Program-made: the position numbers and the translations under genes
The notes under the pieces: generated by a model
What the model was told of the DNA's origin: nothing
Database searches by the model: none
The model's input: the letters and a program-made list of their open reading frames with translations, nothing else
Shown: positions 1 to 8,663 of the stretch, piece by piece
Numbering within the stretch: position 1 is the stretch's first letter
How the letters are laid out: each line of letters begins with the position of its first letter
Assembly: GCA_030691585.1 (NCBI GenBank)
Contig: JAUYEC010000011.1
Location: forward strand, 1 to 16,826
Length of the DNA stretch: 16,826 bases
From: Candidatus Omnitrophota bacterium
GTDB lineage: Bacteria > Omnitrophota > Gorgyraeia > Gygaellales > Profunditerraquicolaceae
Direction: 5' to 3'

Positions 1-4
1 AACT

Positions 5-256
5 ATGAAACATATCATTTTCTCAAAGCATGCAATTAAACAAATGACGGATCGCGGCGCTTCCAAGGAAGAAGTGGCCCAAACGATCCGGGAGGGTGAA
101 ACATTTCCCGCGAAGCATGGGCGCATTGCATATCGTCATAATTTTCAATATAACAGCAGATGGGGCAATAAATTTTATCATATTAAACAAGTAATGCCAA
201 TTACCAAAGAAGAAATATCTATAATTGTAATAACAGTTTACACCCTTTATTTTTAG
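5..256 (+). CDS. DUF4258 domain protein, possible toxin-like partner
   Basis: An 83-residue basic protein starting at ATG 5 (MKHIIFSKHA). The N-terminal pattern FSKHAIKQMTDRG followed by an EVAQTIREGE helix is the typical start of DUF4258 proteins, small RelE-superfamily-like proteins of unproven function. It is followed after 12 bases by a DUF2283 gene, a pairing often seen and sometimes proposed to act as toxin-antitoxin. No promoter is visible because the gene starts at the window edge. The family call is by pattern recognition; the toxin role is inference. Confidence 0.72.
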   Translation: MKHIIFSKHAIKQMTDRGASKEEVAQTIREGETFPAKHGRIAYRHNFQYNSRWGNKFYHIKQVMPITKEEISIIVITVYTLYF

Positions 257-268
257 GAGGCGCTCATT

Positions 269-481
269 ATGAAAATAAGCTATGACCCTGAAGTGGACGC
301 AGCGTATATCAGACTTAAAGAAGGCAAATTTGAAGTTACCACACAACGGCTCACTGAGGATATCGCTATCAATTATGCCCCCGACGGCTCTGTTGTAGGC
401 ATAGAAATACTTGACGCGAGTAAATATATCCTCAAGCATAAGCGGCCTCTGGTTGAGTTGGAAAATCTTCAGCCTGCATAA
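269..481 (+). CDS. DUF2283 domain protein
   Basis: A 70-residue protein preceded by a good ribosome binding site (TAGGAGGCG ending about 8 bases before ATG 269). The opening MKISYDPEVDAAYIRL and the middle NYAPDGSVVGIEILDAS are the DUF2283 signature. It probably forms a two-gene operon with the DUF4258 gene 12 bases upstream, where it would be the antitoxin-like partner if the pair is a TA module. Biochemical function is unknown. Confidence 0.8.
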   Translation: MKISYDPEVDAAYIRLKEGKFEVTTQRLTEDIAINYAPDGSVVGIEILDASKYILKHKRPLVELENLQPA

Positions 482-668
482 GTTTGTAAAGACCCGTCTT
501 GGCTCCTTAACGCCGCAAAAGTATTGGGATACCCCGGTCTGCCCGCTTAGTTTTTTTTGCATTTAGCTCTCAATTCTTTCTTTCACCCTACCACCCATAA
601 CCTACACCCTATAACCTATACCTAATTTTAAACCCCTCAAAAGTTCAAAAATCCAAAGGACTACAGAA
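482..668. other. Intergenic between convergent genes, possible terminator
   Basis: A T8 run at 551-558 follows a region with only a weak potential stem (AGACC 490-494 with GGTCT 536-540), so it may end the DUF4258/DUF2283 transcript. Bases 585-625 are an imperfect repeat of CCTATAACC/CCTACACCC units. The stretch 634-668 is similar to the bases just downstream of VR2 at 4106-4140. No gene is seen. Confidence 0.3.
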
Positions 669-2159
669 TCAAGGGGAAGTCCTAACGCAGCGCCCGCCGT
701 AACGGTTGCTCCGACCAGCACCCGTGTCGGCGGCGCTGCTGCGGGCGGAAACGCGGCCGTACGACGAAGCATAGCTCCAATTGCCGCCGCGAAAGCCCGA
801 GCCGGTGGCAGCTGTTCCCGGCCAATTAGTAGTATTGGCATTTCCGGTTGCGCTTAATACACCGTCTCCATGAATACCGGTAAATGCCCTGCCTGTTGAA
901 TTACCTATGGTTACAGACCGATTCCAAAGGTTGCCTGACAGCTCCATCACGCCGTAATAAGATGCGCCTGCCTGGGCCCGGCTGCTGGTTGAAGTAGCGG
1001 CAAAACCGCCCCGCAAAGGCCCGCCTGTGCCGCTGTTATTATAGACGCAGTTAGCTGTAGTTGGTGAAGCGGTCTCATTGATCGCGCCGGAATTGGTTAT
1101 CCCGGTTGCCGCGGTAATAGCGGTTGAGCCCCAGGCGTATTCATCGGCAACCGGATCCAACGTGCCGCGGCAGGCTTTCTCATATTCAAGCTCAGTCATC
1201 GGACGAAGTCCCGCCCAGTCGGCAAAGGCAACTATATCCGACCAGCAAAGATAATTGCAAGCCACATACTGGTTTGTACCCGCCGAGGCAGAGTCTGAAC
1301 CGCCTGCCCAGCTTACGGTATTGCGGTATACCGTAGCCTGTGAATTCTTGCCGCCGTATGCGACGCTATCGTCTGTTACGTTGCCTGTAATATCCCTTAT
1401 TGCTTTTTGTGCCGCGGTCAGGGTATTGAAAAAATCCACCCATTCGCCTTGCGAAATGCCGTATTTCATACTATAAAAGGCGGGATAACCGTTGGACCAA
1501 GAGGCATTGGCCGGGGCAGTCTGACCCGAAGGGTATCCTCCGGCTAAGGGGCTGCCGCTTGGCGCGGTTGTCGCGGTTGCCGTATTGATCAGAGTTTTGG
1601 TAAATTCGCTTGTCCCCGTCCCGCCGCTGCCGGCATAAAACGCGCCTTGTGGAATATAGACCATTTCTACGGCATAGACCTTGACGCGCGTGCTCGTGCT
1701 TGCGGCGATCGCAGTCACCCCGTCGCTGCTTAATTTATCCGAACCCCAATCCCAAACAAACTGGACAGCCGTTGTAGAGACCGTTCCCGAACCGTCTGCG
1801 CTTCTTTGCAGGAACGCGCCTTTATTATCGACAGGGACCATGATATCAAGGCCGGAGCCTGTGCCTTGCGAAAAACCGGCGGGGTTGGTGCCGCTGGTTT
1901 TAAGCGTAGCATGGGCCCAGGTCGTGCCGCCGTCTGTGGAATACTTGACAAACACCCATGCGGCATCGTAATTTATGTTATTGCGCCAGGAATTATTCCA
2001 GGTAATGTCAAACTGCGCCTTGGCGGTAGAGGCGGACGGGCTCTGACCGGTGAGGGTTACATTGGAGACGGCGATGTTGTTGGCATGCGTCAGAGGACAG
2101 AAAACAGAGAACAGAAGGCAGAAAACAGAAATTAGAAAACAGAAAACATATTTTCGCAT
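669..2159 (-). CDS. DGR target protein 1: exported FGE-sulfatase/C-type-lectin-fold protein with variable C-terminus
   Basis: A 496-residue exported protein and the last gene of the DGR. Start ATG 2159 is chosen because GGGAG lies 4 bases upstream and the signal peptide MRKYVFCFLISVFCLLF begins there; an in-frame ATG at 2192, directly after the RT stop, has no RBS. Residues 1-26 are a Sec signal ending THA. Residues 27-160 look like a beta-rich domain. About 163-496 is a formylglycine-generating-enzyme/SUMF1-type domain (MVYIPQGAFYAGSG, RPMTELEYEKACRG, GVMELSGNLW). The last 44 residues (453-496) are the variable region, matching the template repeat. Only one cysteine (GGRCVR) remains in this C-terminal part, where catalytic FGEs use a pair, so binding rather than catalysis is likely. 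The ligand is unknown. It is a paralogue of target 2. Confidence 0.9.
   Translation of the reverse strand: MRKYVFCFLISVFCLLFSVFCPLTHANNIAVSNVTLTGQSPSASTAKAQFDITWNNSWRNNINYDAAWVFVKYSTDGGTTWAHATLKTSGTNPAGFSQGTGSGLDIMVPVDNKGAFLQRSADGSGTVSTTAVQFVWDWGSDKLSSDGVTAIAASTSTRVKVYAVEMVYIPQGAFYAGSGGTGTSEFTKTLINTATATTAPSGSPLAGGYPSGQTAPANASWSNGYPAFYSMKYGISQGEWVDFFNTLTAAQKAIRDITGNVTDDSVAYGGKNSQATVYRNTVSWAGGSDSASAGTNQYVACNYLCWSDIVAFADWAGLRPMTELEYEKACRGTLDPVADEYAWGSTAITAATGITNSGAINETASPTTANCVYNNSGTGGPLRGGFAATSTSSRAQAGASYYGVMELSGNLWNRSVTIGNSTGRAFTGIHGDGVLSATGNANTTNWPGTAATGSGFRGGNWSYASSYGRVSARSSAADTGAGRSNRYGGRCVRTSP
675..804 (-). other. DGR variable region VR1
   Basis: This 130-nt segment aligns without gaps to the template repeat at 3454-3583. 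In the 102-nt core, 17 template adenines (coding strand) are replaced, plus one non-adenine change (template C to G at about position 739, turning Ala into Gly). A further A-to-G difference lies near the 3' end (AAG to AGG) and is shared with VR2. The last coding bases and the stop TGA lie just downstream. This is the recipient of mutagenic retrohoming. Confidence 0.93.
2091..2149. repeat. Degenerate CAGAGGACAGAAAA repeat encoding the target 1 signal peptide
   Basis: Tandem degenerate hexamer/heptamer units of the type CAGAAAA / CAGAGGA on the plus strand. Read on the minus strand they encode the signal peptide core (ISVFCLLFSVFCPL). Related repeats at 5744-5798 (target 2) and 7859-7890 (secretin) encode the equivalent signal peptides. 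Confidence 0.75.
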
Positions 2160-2192
2160 ATGCACTCCCGGATTTTGATATTCCTTACGCAT

Positions 2193-3371
<1,179 letters not shown>

Positions 3372-3393
3372 CAATCCTGCCTTACATGGGTCC

Positions 3394-3424
3394 TGTAGGA
3401 ACAGCACACTGTGCTGCCCCTACA
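3394..3424. repeat. Near-perfect inverted repeat before the RT start
   Basis: Arms 3394-3408 and 3410-3424 match at 13 of 15 positions, centred on base 3409 (core CAGCACA/TGTGCTG). On the transcribed strand it is a strong hairpin lying between the end of TR and the RT start codon, about 22 bases before ATG 3371. It has no U-tract, so it is not a standard terminator. It could be a dispersed palindromic element or part of the structured DGR RNA. Confidence 0.75.
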
Positions 3425-3453
3425 CGACTCCGCCCTTGGCCGTAATGGCGACA

Positions 3454-3583
3454 GGAAGTCTTAACGCAGCGCCCGCCGTTATTGTTGTTCCGATTAGCAT
3501 TCGTGTTGGCGGCGTTGTTGCGGTCGGATACGCGGGCGTTCGACGAATCATTGTTCCAATTGCCGCCGCGAAAGCCCGAGCCG
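3454..3583 (-). other. DGR template repeat (TR)
   Basis: A non-coding 130-nt template between avd and the RT. The coding-sense strand would read as the C-terminus of the targets but with 13 asparagine codons (AAC/AAT), e.g. RNNAANTNANRNNNNGGR. Every one of these adenine-rich codons lies at a variable position of VR1 or VR2. The 3' end (GGAAGTC side on the plus strand) differs from both VRs by one base, consistent with IMH* versus IMH. The 82-codon ORF across it is a by-product. Confidence 0.95.
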
Positions 3584-3748
3584 ACTAGCGCACGACAGCG
3601 CTTTTTCGACGCTGAACCATTTTGATTCAATGGACCTTTTCTTTTTTCTGCCTGAATCAGTCAGAAGGTAACAGCGCCTGGACTTCCCCTTCCCCATAAT
3701 CCGCTCCCCGCATCCTTGAACGCGGGGATCCTGGTGGCCAATAAAAAG
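3584..3748. other. Avd-TR spacer with a GC-rich hairpin
   Basis: This 165-nt spacer contains the hairpin CCCCGC (3706-3711) / GCGGGG (3722-3727) with a 10-base loop. It also holds a 12-base string GGACTTCCCCTT (3680-3691), an inverted copy of the sequence at the 3' ends of VR1 (671-682) and VR2 (4140-4151). It probably belongs to the structured 5' part of the DGR RNA. No gene is seen. Confidence 0.5.
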
Positions 3749-4087
3749 TCAAAAATCAGACGCCTTCATCCATCCGCCGACCATCCTTCCAACCTCTATG
3801 GATGATCGGCAGAAGAAATCATAGGCGCTTAGATTCACGTATTTCATATCCTTGGCAATACGCATCATAAACCGCAAACAATCCAGCTTCAGATTAACCT
3901 TTATCAGGATCTCCCTCTTATTTTTGGAGTAAACCGCTTCTATGAGCATCTCCAAGATATCCAAAAGAATACATTCTATTCTGTCTGCCAGCAGGAACCT
4001 CTGATCCTTAGGAAAATTGCCGATCTTCGGCAACAGCCAAAGGATCAACTGGTAGTGTTTTTCGACTACAGGAGTCAGTTTCTTCAT
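3749..4087 (-). CDS. avd: DGR accessory variability determinant (four-helix bundle)
   Basis: A 112-residue helical protein of the Avd/four-helix-bundle family, which binds the DGR reverse transcriptase and template RNA and is needed for cDNA synthesis in studied DGRs. Recognisable segments are FPKDQRFLLADRIE (about residues 24-37), the LLDILEMLIEA helix, and the C-terminal GRMVGGWMKA. It is rich in basic residues, as expected for nucleic-acid binding. It lies 51 bases after the stop of target 2 and upstream of TR and RT on the same strand, the usual position. Its length fits the family. Confidence 0.92.
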   Translation of the reverse strand: MKKLTPVVEKHYQLILWLLPKIGNFPKDQRFLLADRIECILLDILEMLIEAVYSKNKREILIKVNLKLDCLRFMMRIAKDMKYVNLSAYDFFCRSSIEVGRMVGGWMKASDF

Positions 4088-4137
4088 AGTGCCCTAAATT
4101 TTCCCTCAAAATTTCAAAAATTCAAAGAGCTACAAAA

Positions 4138-5814
4138 TCAAGGGGAAGTCCTAACGCAGCGCCCGCCGTAATCGATGTTCCGACTAGCATACGTGTTGGC
4201 GGCGCTGAAGCGGCCGGATACGCGGGCGTACGACGAACCATTGAACCAATTGCCGCCGCGAAAGCCCGAGCCTGTAGCTCCAGTAACGCCCCTTGCCGTA
4301 GTCGCGTCTATCCCTGGCCAGTCGAGATTAGTAGCGTTACCTTCATAGCTCGCCGTAGTCGTTAGTATCCCGTCACCGTGACTTCCAATAAAACTCCTGC
4401 CGTTAGAATTTCCTACGGTAACCGGCCTTTCCCATAGATTTCCCGACAGCTCCATCACCCCATAATAAGATGCGCCTGCCTGGGTGCGGGTTGAACTTGA
4501 GACAGCGGCTACGCCGCCGCGCATCGGCCCTTGCACATTCGCGGCGCCTCCGTAAACGCAATTGCCGCTGTTTGCGGCAGTTTCGTTGGCCGCACCGGGA
4601 TTGGTTATCCCGTTAACCTGGGTAAGCGAGCCGGATGAACCCCAGGCGTATTCGCCGTTTACCGCGGCGTCCGGCCCCCTGCCTGCTTTTTCAAATTCAA
4701 GCTCGGTCATCGGCCTGAGAGCGGCCCAATCGGCATAGGCGGCCTGGTCCATCCAAGAAAGGTAATTAGCGGCAATCCATTCGCCGTCTGTCGACGCGTT
4801 AAAAATGCCGTTGCCTGCCGCGCTGTTTGCCGCGTAGTCACAGCCAAAAGTAATGGGGCCAGAAGGAATGCTTGCCGGATTCCTTATCGTATCCCTATAT
4901 GTTACGGTCGCGGCGTTGGTCATCGCGTAATTGCTTGCCGTTGGGGACGCGGTTATCGCGGTCCTCGCAGCTTGTTGCGCGCGGGTGAGCATATTAAGGA
5001 AATCACGGTATTGGCCCTGCGAAATCTCATATTTCATAATATAAAAAGCGTTGTAGCCGGTGGGAAAGGCAGCATTATTAATCGTCCCGTCATTGTTCGT
5101 ATCCAGGCCGCCGTCGCCTTTTATGCCTATACCGGTAAGCTCGATCTGGTCGTCATCATAGCCGTTTACGTCAACTTTGATGCTCCCCACCAAAGTCGTG
5201 CCGATGGTAAGCTTGGTGTTGTCGGTTACGTGAAAAGCATTTGTTGATTCGGAGGTGCCGTTTCCGTCGCCTATGTCAAATGAACCGGCGGGGATATAGG
5301 CCATTTCAACGGCCATTACCCTTATTGTGGCCGTTGCCGCGTCGGTATCTTTGGTGGCCGCGGCAATATCCGTTCCATAATCCCAGACAAATTGCAGGCC
5401 GGTTGCAGAAAGCGTGCCGGAGCCGGTATCGGCTGAGGCGATCTGCACAAAGCCGCCTTTCTTATCCGTGGGGACTACGATATCCAAATTCTTGCTTGCC
5501 CCGCCTACTGTGGCCGTGCCGCGGGAAAAATCACCGGGGTTTGTGCCTGAAGTTTTTAGCGTAGCATGAGACCAGGTGGCGCCTGAGTCGGTGGAATATT
5601 TGATAAATACCCAGGCCGCGTCATTGTTTGTCGCATCGCGCCAGGCGTTTTCCCAGGAGATGTCAAACTGGACCGCCATTGTATGGGCATTGGTATCCTG
5701 CGTGCCGAGCGCGGCGTTGGTAACGGTGATGTTGTTGGCGTAAGACAGAGGACAGAAGACAGAGGACAGAAGACAGAGGACAGAAGACAGAAAACAGATT
5801 TTATATTTCCGCAT
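4138..5814 (-). CDS. DGR target protein 2: exported FGE-sulfatase/C-type-lectin-fold protein with variable C-terminus
   Basis: A 558-residue exported paralogue of target 1. ATG 5814 has GAGGTG five bases upstream, so it is preferred over an in-frame ATG at 5847. Residues 1-26 are a signal peptide (MRKYKICFLSSVLCLLSSVF, ending SYA). Residues 27-165 are a beta-rich domain close to that of target 1 (shared WVF.KYSTD.G.TW.HATLKTSGTNP). An FGE-type domain starts near 167 (AVEMAYIPAGSFDIGDG) and includes RPMTELEFEKAGRG and GVMELSGNLWERP. About residues 235-245, DTNNDGTINNA resembles an EF-hand/dockerin-like calcium loop that target 1 lacks. Residues 515-558 are VR2. It precedes avd and follows the secretion genes by 38 bases, so it is probably co-transcribed with them. 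Confidence 0.92.
   Translation of the reverse strand: MRKYKICFLSSVLCLLSSVFCPLSYANNITVTNAALGTQDTNAHTMAVQFDISWENAWRDATNNDAAWVFIKYSTDSGATWSHATLKTSGTNPGDFSRGTATVGGASKNLDIVVPTDKKGGFVQIASADTGSGTLSATGLQFVWDYGTDIAAATKDTDAATATIRVMAVEMAYIPAGSFDIGDGNGTSESTNAFHVTDNTKLTIGTTLVGSIKVDVNGYDDDQIELTGIGIKGDGGLDTNNDGTINNAAFPTGYNAFYIMKYEISQGQYRDFLNMLTRAQQAARTAITASPTASNYAMTNAATVTYRDTIRNPASIPSGPITFGCDYAANSAAGNGIFNASTDGEWIAANYLSWMDQAAYADWAALRPMTELEFEKAGRGPDAAVNGEYAWGSSGSLTQVNGITNPGAANETAANSGNCVYGGAANVQGPMRGGVAAVSSSTRTQAGASYYGVMELSGNLWERPVTVGNSNGRSFIGSHGDGILTTTASYEGNATNLDWPGIDATTARGVTGATGSGFRGGNWFNGSSYARVSGRFSAANTYASRNIDYGGRCVRTSP
4144..4272 (-). other. DGR variable region VR2
   Basis: Aligned without gaps to TR 3454-3582. 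In the 102-nt core there are 13 differences, every one at a template adenine (T on the plus strand), and none elsewhere. The 3' A-to-G difference in the last codons is shared with VR1. Encoded replacements include NND to FNG, N to Y, NN to FS and NNNN to NIDY. Confidence 0.94.
5744..5798. repeat. Tandem GACAGAGGACAGAA repeat encoding the target 2 signal peptide
   Basis: About four near-perfect 14-base units of GACAGAGGACAGAA on the plus strand. On the minus strand they encode the LSSVLCLLSSVFCPL part of the signal peptide. The repeat is the least degenerate of three related copies (the others at 2091-2149 and 7859-7890). Confidence 0.8.
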
Positions 5815-5852
5815 AATCACCTCACAAGTTTGCGGGATACCAACCATTTTTT

Positions 5853-6200
5853 CTATTTCATAACAGTTATGCTCAATGCCTTCAGGGGGCCGGGGCTCGT
5901 ATTTATATAATCTACCTTTACCATATCCCCTGCCTGGATTTCCAGCAACCCTATGCTTTTACCGTGCAGGGTAATTTGGGCGCTATCCGGAACAAATATA
6001 GTTATTTCATCATAACTGATAATACCCTGTGTCTGCATCCATCTTACCGAGATCATCGAACCTACCCAATCTTTTGCCGATACCTGCCCGGTCACAGTCT
6101 GCGGTGGACTATCAACATAATTTCCCTGCCCGTAGGAACACACGGCAAAAACAAAGACAAATATTGACACCGCGATAAACGTAACGACTTTATTCACCAT
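5853..6200 (-). CDS. Small exported OB-like protein, DUF5666-like
   Basis: A 115-residue protein with a clear signal peptide (hydrophobic AVSIFVFVFAVCSYG, cleavage near residue 24). The mature part reads TVTGQVSAKDWVGSMISV ... IFVPDSAQITLHGKSIGLLEIQAGDMVKVDY, a small beta-barrel pattern like DUF5666 or soluble-OB periplasmic proteins. It overlaps the secretin stop by 7 bases (ATGGTGA), so it is translationally coupled to it. It may act in the periplasm with the secretion apparatus; that role is inference from position. Confidence 0.7.
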   Translation of the reverse strand: MVNKVVTFIAVSIFVFVFAVCSYGQGNYVDSPPQTVTGQVSAKDWVGSMISVRWMQTQGIISYDEITIFVPDSAQITLHGKSIGLLEIQAGDMVKVDYINTSPGPLKALSITVMK

Positions 6201-7921
6201 CTTCCTTGCGCTTCTTTAATCCCCTTGGCATGGGGCTCACCCCAAATCTTTTCGGTCCCTACATCGGCAGCGGCTTCGTCGCCATAAACGATGTGAGGCG
6301 TAATAAAAACGACGATTTCGTTTTTTTCCAGTTTTTCGGTTGTTTTCCTGAATGCCGCGCCTAAAAAGGGAATGTCACCCAACAAGGGCACTTTATCCAC
6401 GGTTTTTAATTTTTCGTCTTTTCTTAACCCGCCGATGATTATGGTCGTGCCGTCTTTTACCATGACGCTGGTTTCCGCGGTCGTCCTGGCCACGATCGGA
6501 ACGGTGTTATCGACGTCAGCGGCTATCTTATAAGTAAGCTGGGAATCAACGCTGGAGACTTCCGGCTTTATCTTCATAGTTACAAAACCGTCATTATTAA
6601 CAGTGGGAGTAACTACGAGCTGGACGCCCACGTCCAAAAATGTGACCTGCGCGGCGGTAGAAGAAGTGGTACTGCCGGTGGCGATGGTAGTCGTAACATA
6701 GGCCTGGGTCGTGCCCACGTATATCCTGGCCTCCTGGTTATTGGTAACCATTATGCTGGGCGAGGATAGATTGCGGGTTTCGCCGAATTCCTGGAGCGCC
6801 TGCAAGACCGCCGAATAATGCGAGTTTGACCCTGAAATTTTAAAGAAATTGACCGGGGCGGATTGCCCGGAAGGGAACGCGTAAGCCCCAGCCAGAGTAA
6901 CACTGCCCTTTGCCGCAGACGTCAAAATCTGGCTCCAATTTACGCCCATATCAAAATTATCCTTTAAAACGATCTTCAGGATTTTTGCCTCTAATAAAAC
7001 CTGCTTTGTTTTTTTATCCAGCCCTTTTATCAATTCCTCTGCCTCTTTCATCCGCTCGGGGAAAGCCGTTATTATGACCTGGTTATTGCGCTCATCCGCC
7101 ACAATAGCGCCTGTTTTTTTGGCGTCCAGCCGAACGGCCAACGCCGACTGTATTTCTTTTGCGCGGGCATATTCCAGGGTAAACGTTTTTGTCAACAACA
7201 CACGGTCTAAATTGGCTATTACCTGTCCCATCTCTATAAGTTTATCCGGGGTCTCCATAATAACAACCGAACCGGATTCCTCATCAACAATGACCTTGCC
7301 TATTTCGCTTTTGATCACATCAAGCGCCTTGAATACGGCTTCGGGTTTGGTATAGTTTAACCTGAATATCAAAACCTGACGCTTATCTTTCAAATTTCCC
7401 CCGTAAAGTATTTTATACTCGGCCTCGGTCATAATATAAAGAATATCGCCGCGCTTTTCATAGGCCAGGTTGTTTGCGGCAAGGATTATATCAAGCCCGT
7501 CTTTTATGGTCACATTTTTAAGAAAAAGCGAGCACCTGCCGGAAACGTCCTTGCCGGCCACGATATTGATATTGCCTTTCATGGCCAGGAATTTTAAGGC
7601 GTCAATTATATCCATATCGCGCAGGTCAAGGGTCATACGCTGATTTAGATAATCTTCGGAAGACAGGGATTGCTTTGTCGCCCCTTCGGGGCTCCTCGCA
7701 ATGACGGAAGGGGCGGCGGGCGGCGCGGCGGCAGGATCGCCGGGGCTTCCCGCAATGACGGAAGGGGATGCAGGACCGGGGGCGGAAGACGCAGCGTTGA
7801 CAGCGGCCGCGGGGTCAGTCTGCTGCGGCTGTTCTTCAGCGTAGCTTAGATGACATAAAACAGATGTCAGAAGACAAAGGACAGAAATCACAAGATGGAT
7901 TTTATATTTTCGCATATGCAC
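6194..7921 (-). CDS. Secretin (GspD/MshL/PilQ type outer-membrane channel)
   Basis: A 575-residue outer-membrane secretin. The GTG at 7921 is chosen because GAGGAG lies 9 bases upstream; the ATG at 7915 is an alternative and gives the signal peptide MRKYKIHLVISVLCLL directly. After the signal come a Pro/Ala-rich linker (about 31-85), a short STN-like N domain (RMTLDLRDMDIIDALKFLAM), N1-type repeats (VFRLNY..., FTLEYARAKEIQSALA) and the secretin core from about 310, ending VVFITPHIV. The core carries the typical VGVQLVVTPTVNNDG and IIIGGLRKDEKLKTVDKVPLLGDIP strings. It is short for GspD and closer in size to MSHA-type secretins. The linker residues 72-85 (SVIARSPEGATKQS) are encoded by a dispersed palindromic repeat. 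No other secretion genes lie in the window apart from those upstream. Confidence 0.93.
   Translation of the reverse strand: MHMRKYKIHLVISVLCLLTSVLCHLSYAEEQPQQTDPAAAVNAASSAPGPASPSVIAGSPGDPAAAPPAAPSVIARSPEGATKQSLSSEDYLNQRMTLDLRDMDIIDALKFLAMKGNINIVAGKDVSGRCSLFLKNVTIKDGLDIILAANNLAYEKRGDILYIMTEAEYKILYGGNLKDKRQVLIFRLNYTKPEAVFKALDVIKSEIGKVIVDEESGSVVIMETPDKLIEMGQVIANLDRVLLTKTFTLEYARAKEIQSALAVRLDAKKTGAIVADERNNQVIITAFPERMKEAEELIKGLDKKTKQVLLEAKILKIVLKDNFDMGVNWSQILTSAAKGSVTLAGAYAFPSGQSAPVNFFKISGSNSHYSAVLQALQEFGETRNLSSPSIMVTNNQEARIYVGTTQAYVTTTIATGSTTSSTAAQVTFLDVGVQLVVTPTVNNDGFVTMKIKPEVSSVDSQLTYKIAADVDNTVPIVARTTAETSVMVKDGTTIIIGGLRKDEKLKTVDKVPLLGDIPFLGAAFRKTTEKLEKNEIVVFITPHIVYGDEAAADVGTEKIWGEPHAKGIKEAQGRW
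7668..7760. repeat. Palindromic GTCATTGCGAGG-family repeats inside the secretin gene
   Basis: A near-complete copy (7668-7706: GATTGCTTTGTCGCC ... CGCAATGACG) and a partial second copy (7735-7760) lie in frame within the secretin linker. They encode SVIARSPEGATKQS and SVIAGSPGDP. The same family occurs twice in the intergenic space just upstream (7936-8003). Confidence 0.85.
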
Positions 7922-7935
7922 TGCAACTTTCTCCT

Positions 7936-8003
7936 CGTCATTGCGAGGAGCGTGATTGCTTCGGCCGTCATTGCGAGGAGCGATTTATGCGACGAAGCAA
8001 TCC
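7936..8003. repeat. Two intergenic copies of the CGTCATTGCGAGGAGCG repeat
   Basis: Two direct copies of CGTCATTGCGAGGAGCG at 7936-7952 and 7966-7982, each followed by a GATTGCTTC or GCGACGAAGCAATCCC segment. The second forms a hairpin (ATTGC ... GCAAT). They fill the gap between the GspC-like gene and the secretin, and abut the secretin RBS. Confidence 0.85.
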
Positions 8004-8663
8004 CTACATTATTTCTATCTCTTGGTCGCCGTATTGCAAAATCACGCGGTCTTTAAGTATGGACTTAACTTTAAAACCCTTTATTTCATCGCCTTCTTTC
8101 AAGAAGTAGGTCTTTTTCGCGGCCTTGTCTTCGATCATCGCCTCCAGCCGCTGATCCTGGCCCTGGTATGTCCCTGCCAGGCCTAAATCTTTGACTGCTA
8201 AATTTGACCCGGCAATGCCCGCGCCGCCGGAATAAGGATGGAATACGTCTCTTTTTTTCACTTCATCAATATACGACTTTAGAGGCAGATAATCCTCCAG
8301 GGGCTTAGGTTTTACCGGCTGAAAAGAAGTTCCTGAAACCGCCGACGACAGCTTCAACGGGACCGCCTTTTTATTGAGCGCCGAGAAAATCAACACCGCT
8401 ATAATGACTGACAAAACGATGCCCAGCGTTTTATTGACTAATTTCAGATCCGCGCGCTCAAGCCTGGCTGATAAAAAAGCGCGTGGTTGAGCCTCTTTAT
8501 CGCCGCCCTGGGGAAGGGTTTTGCGTTTTGATATTAAACCCAAAAAAAACCGCTTTAACCCTTGTGGATTAAGCGTTATTTTCTGCCTGCCGGGTAAGGT
8601 AGAATTTTTTTCTTTTTGGATAACGTCCAAAAGCCGCTCTTCAGGAGAAATATCCGCAGTCAT
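8004..8663 (-). CDS. GspC/PilP-type inner-membrane secretion protein
   Basis: A 219-residue protein starting at ATG 8663, which overlaps the ExeA-like stop as TGATG (translational coupling; GTG 8669 is an alternative). It has a cytoplasmic N-terminus of about 78 residues, one transmembrane segment (about 79-96, TLGIVLSVIIAVLIFSAL), a proline-rich linker, and a periplasmic HR/PilP-like beta domain. The domain spans about 160-219 (LGLAGTYQG, YFLKEGDEIKGFKVKSILKD, VILQYGDQEIEI). Such proteins link the inner membrane to the secretin N domains. Position between an ExeA/MshM-type ATPase and a secretin supports this. No PDZ domain is present. Confidence 0.82.
   Translation of the reverse strand: MTADISPEERLLDVIQKEKNSTLPGRQKITLNPQGLKRFFLGLISKRKTLPQGGDKEAQPRAFLSARLERADLKLVNKTLGIVLSVIIAVLIFSALNKKAVPLKLSSAVSGTSFQPVKPKPLEDYLPLKSYIDEVKKRDVFHPYSGGAGIAGSNLAVKDLGLAGTYQGQDQRLEAMIEDKAAKKTYFLKEGDEIKGFKVKSILKDRVILQYGDQEIEIM

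Noticed and set aside
23..562. 179-codon minus-strand ORF
   Set aside because: It lies opposite the well-recognised DUF4258 and DUF2283 genes, has no RBS and resembles nothing.
658..682. GGACT/AGTCC inverted repeat just after VR1 as the DGR target-site hairpin
   Set aside because: Stem of only 5 bp with a 15-base loop, and it is not kept at the matching position after VR2.
1681..2135. Plus-strand ORFs opposite target 1 and similar frames opposite RT, target 2 and E1
   Set aside because: Shadows of strong minus-strand genes with no recognisable protein pattern or RBS.
3382..3630. 82-codon ORF across the template repeat
   Set aside because: The Asn-rich reading is explained by TR being a copy of the target C-terminus; there is no RBS and the frame runs on into the hairpin region.
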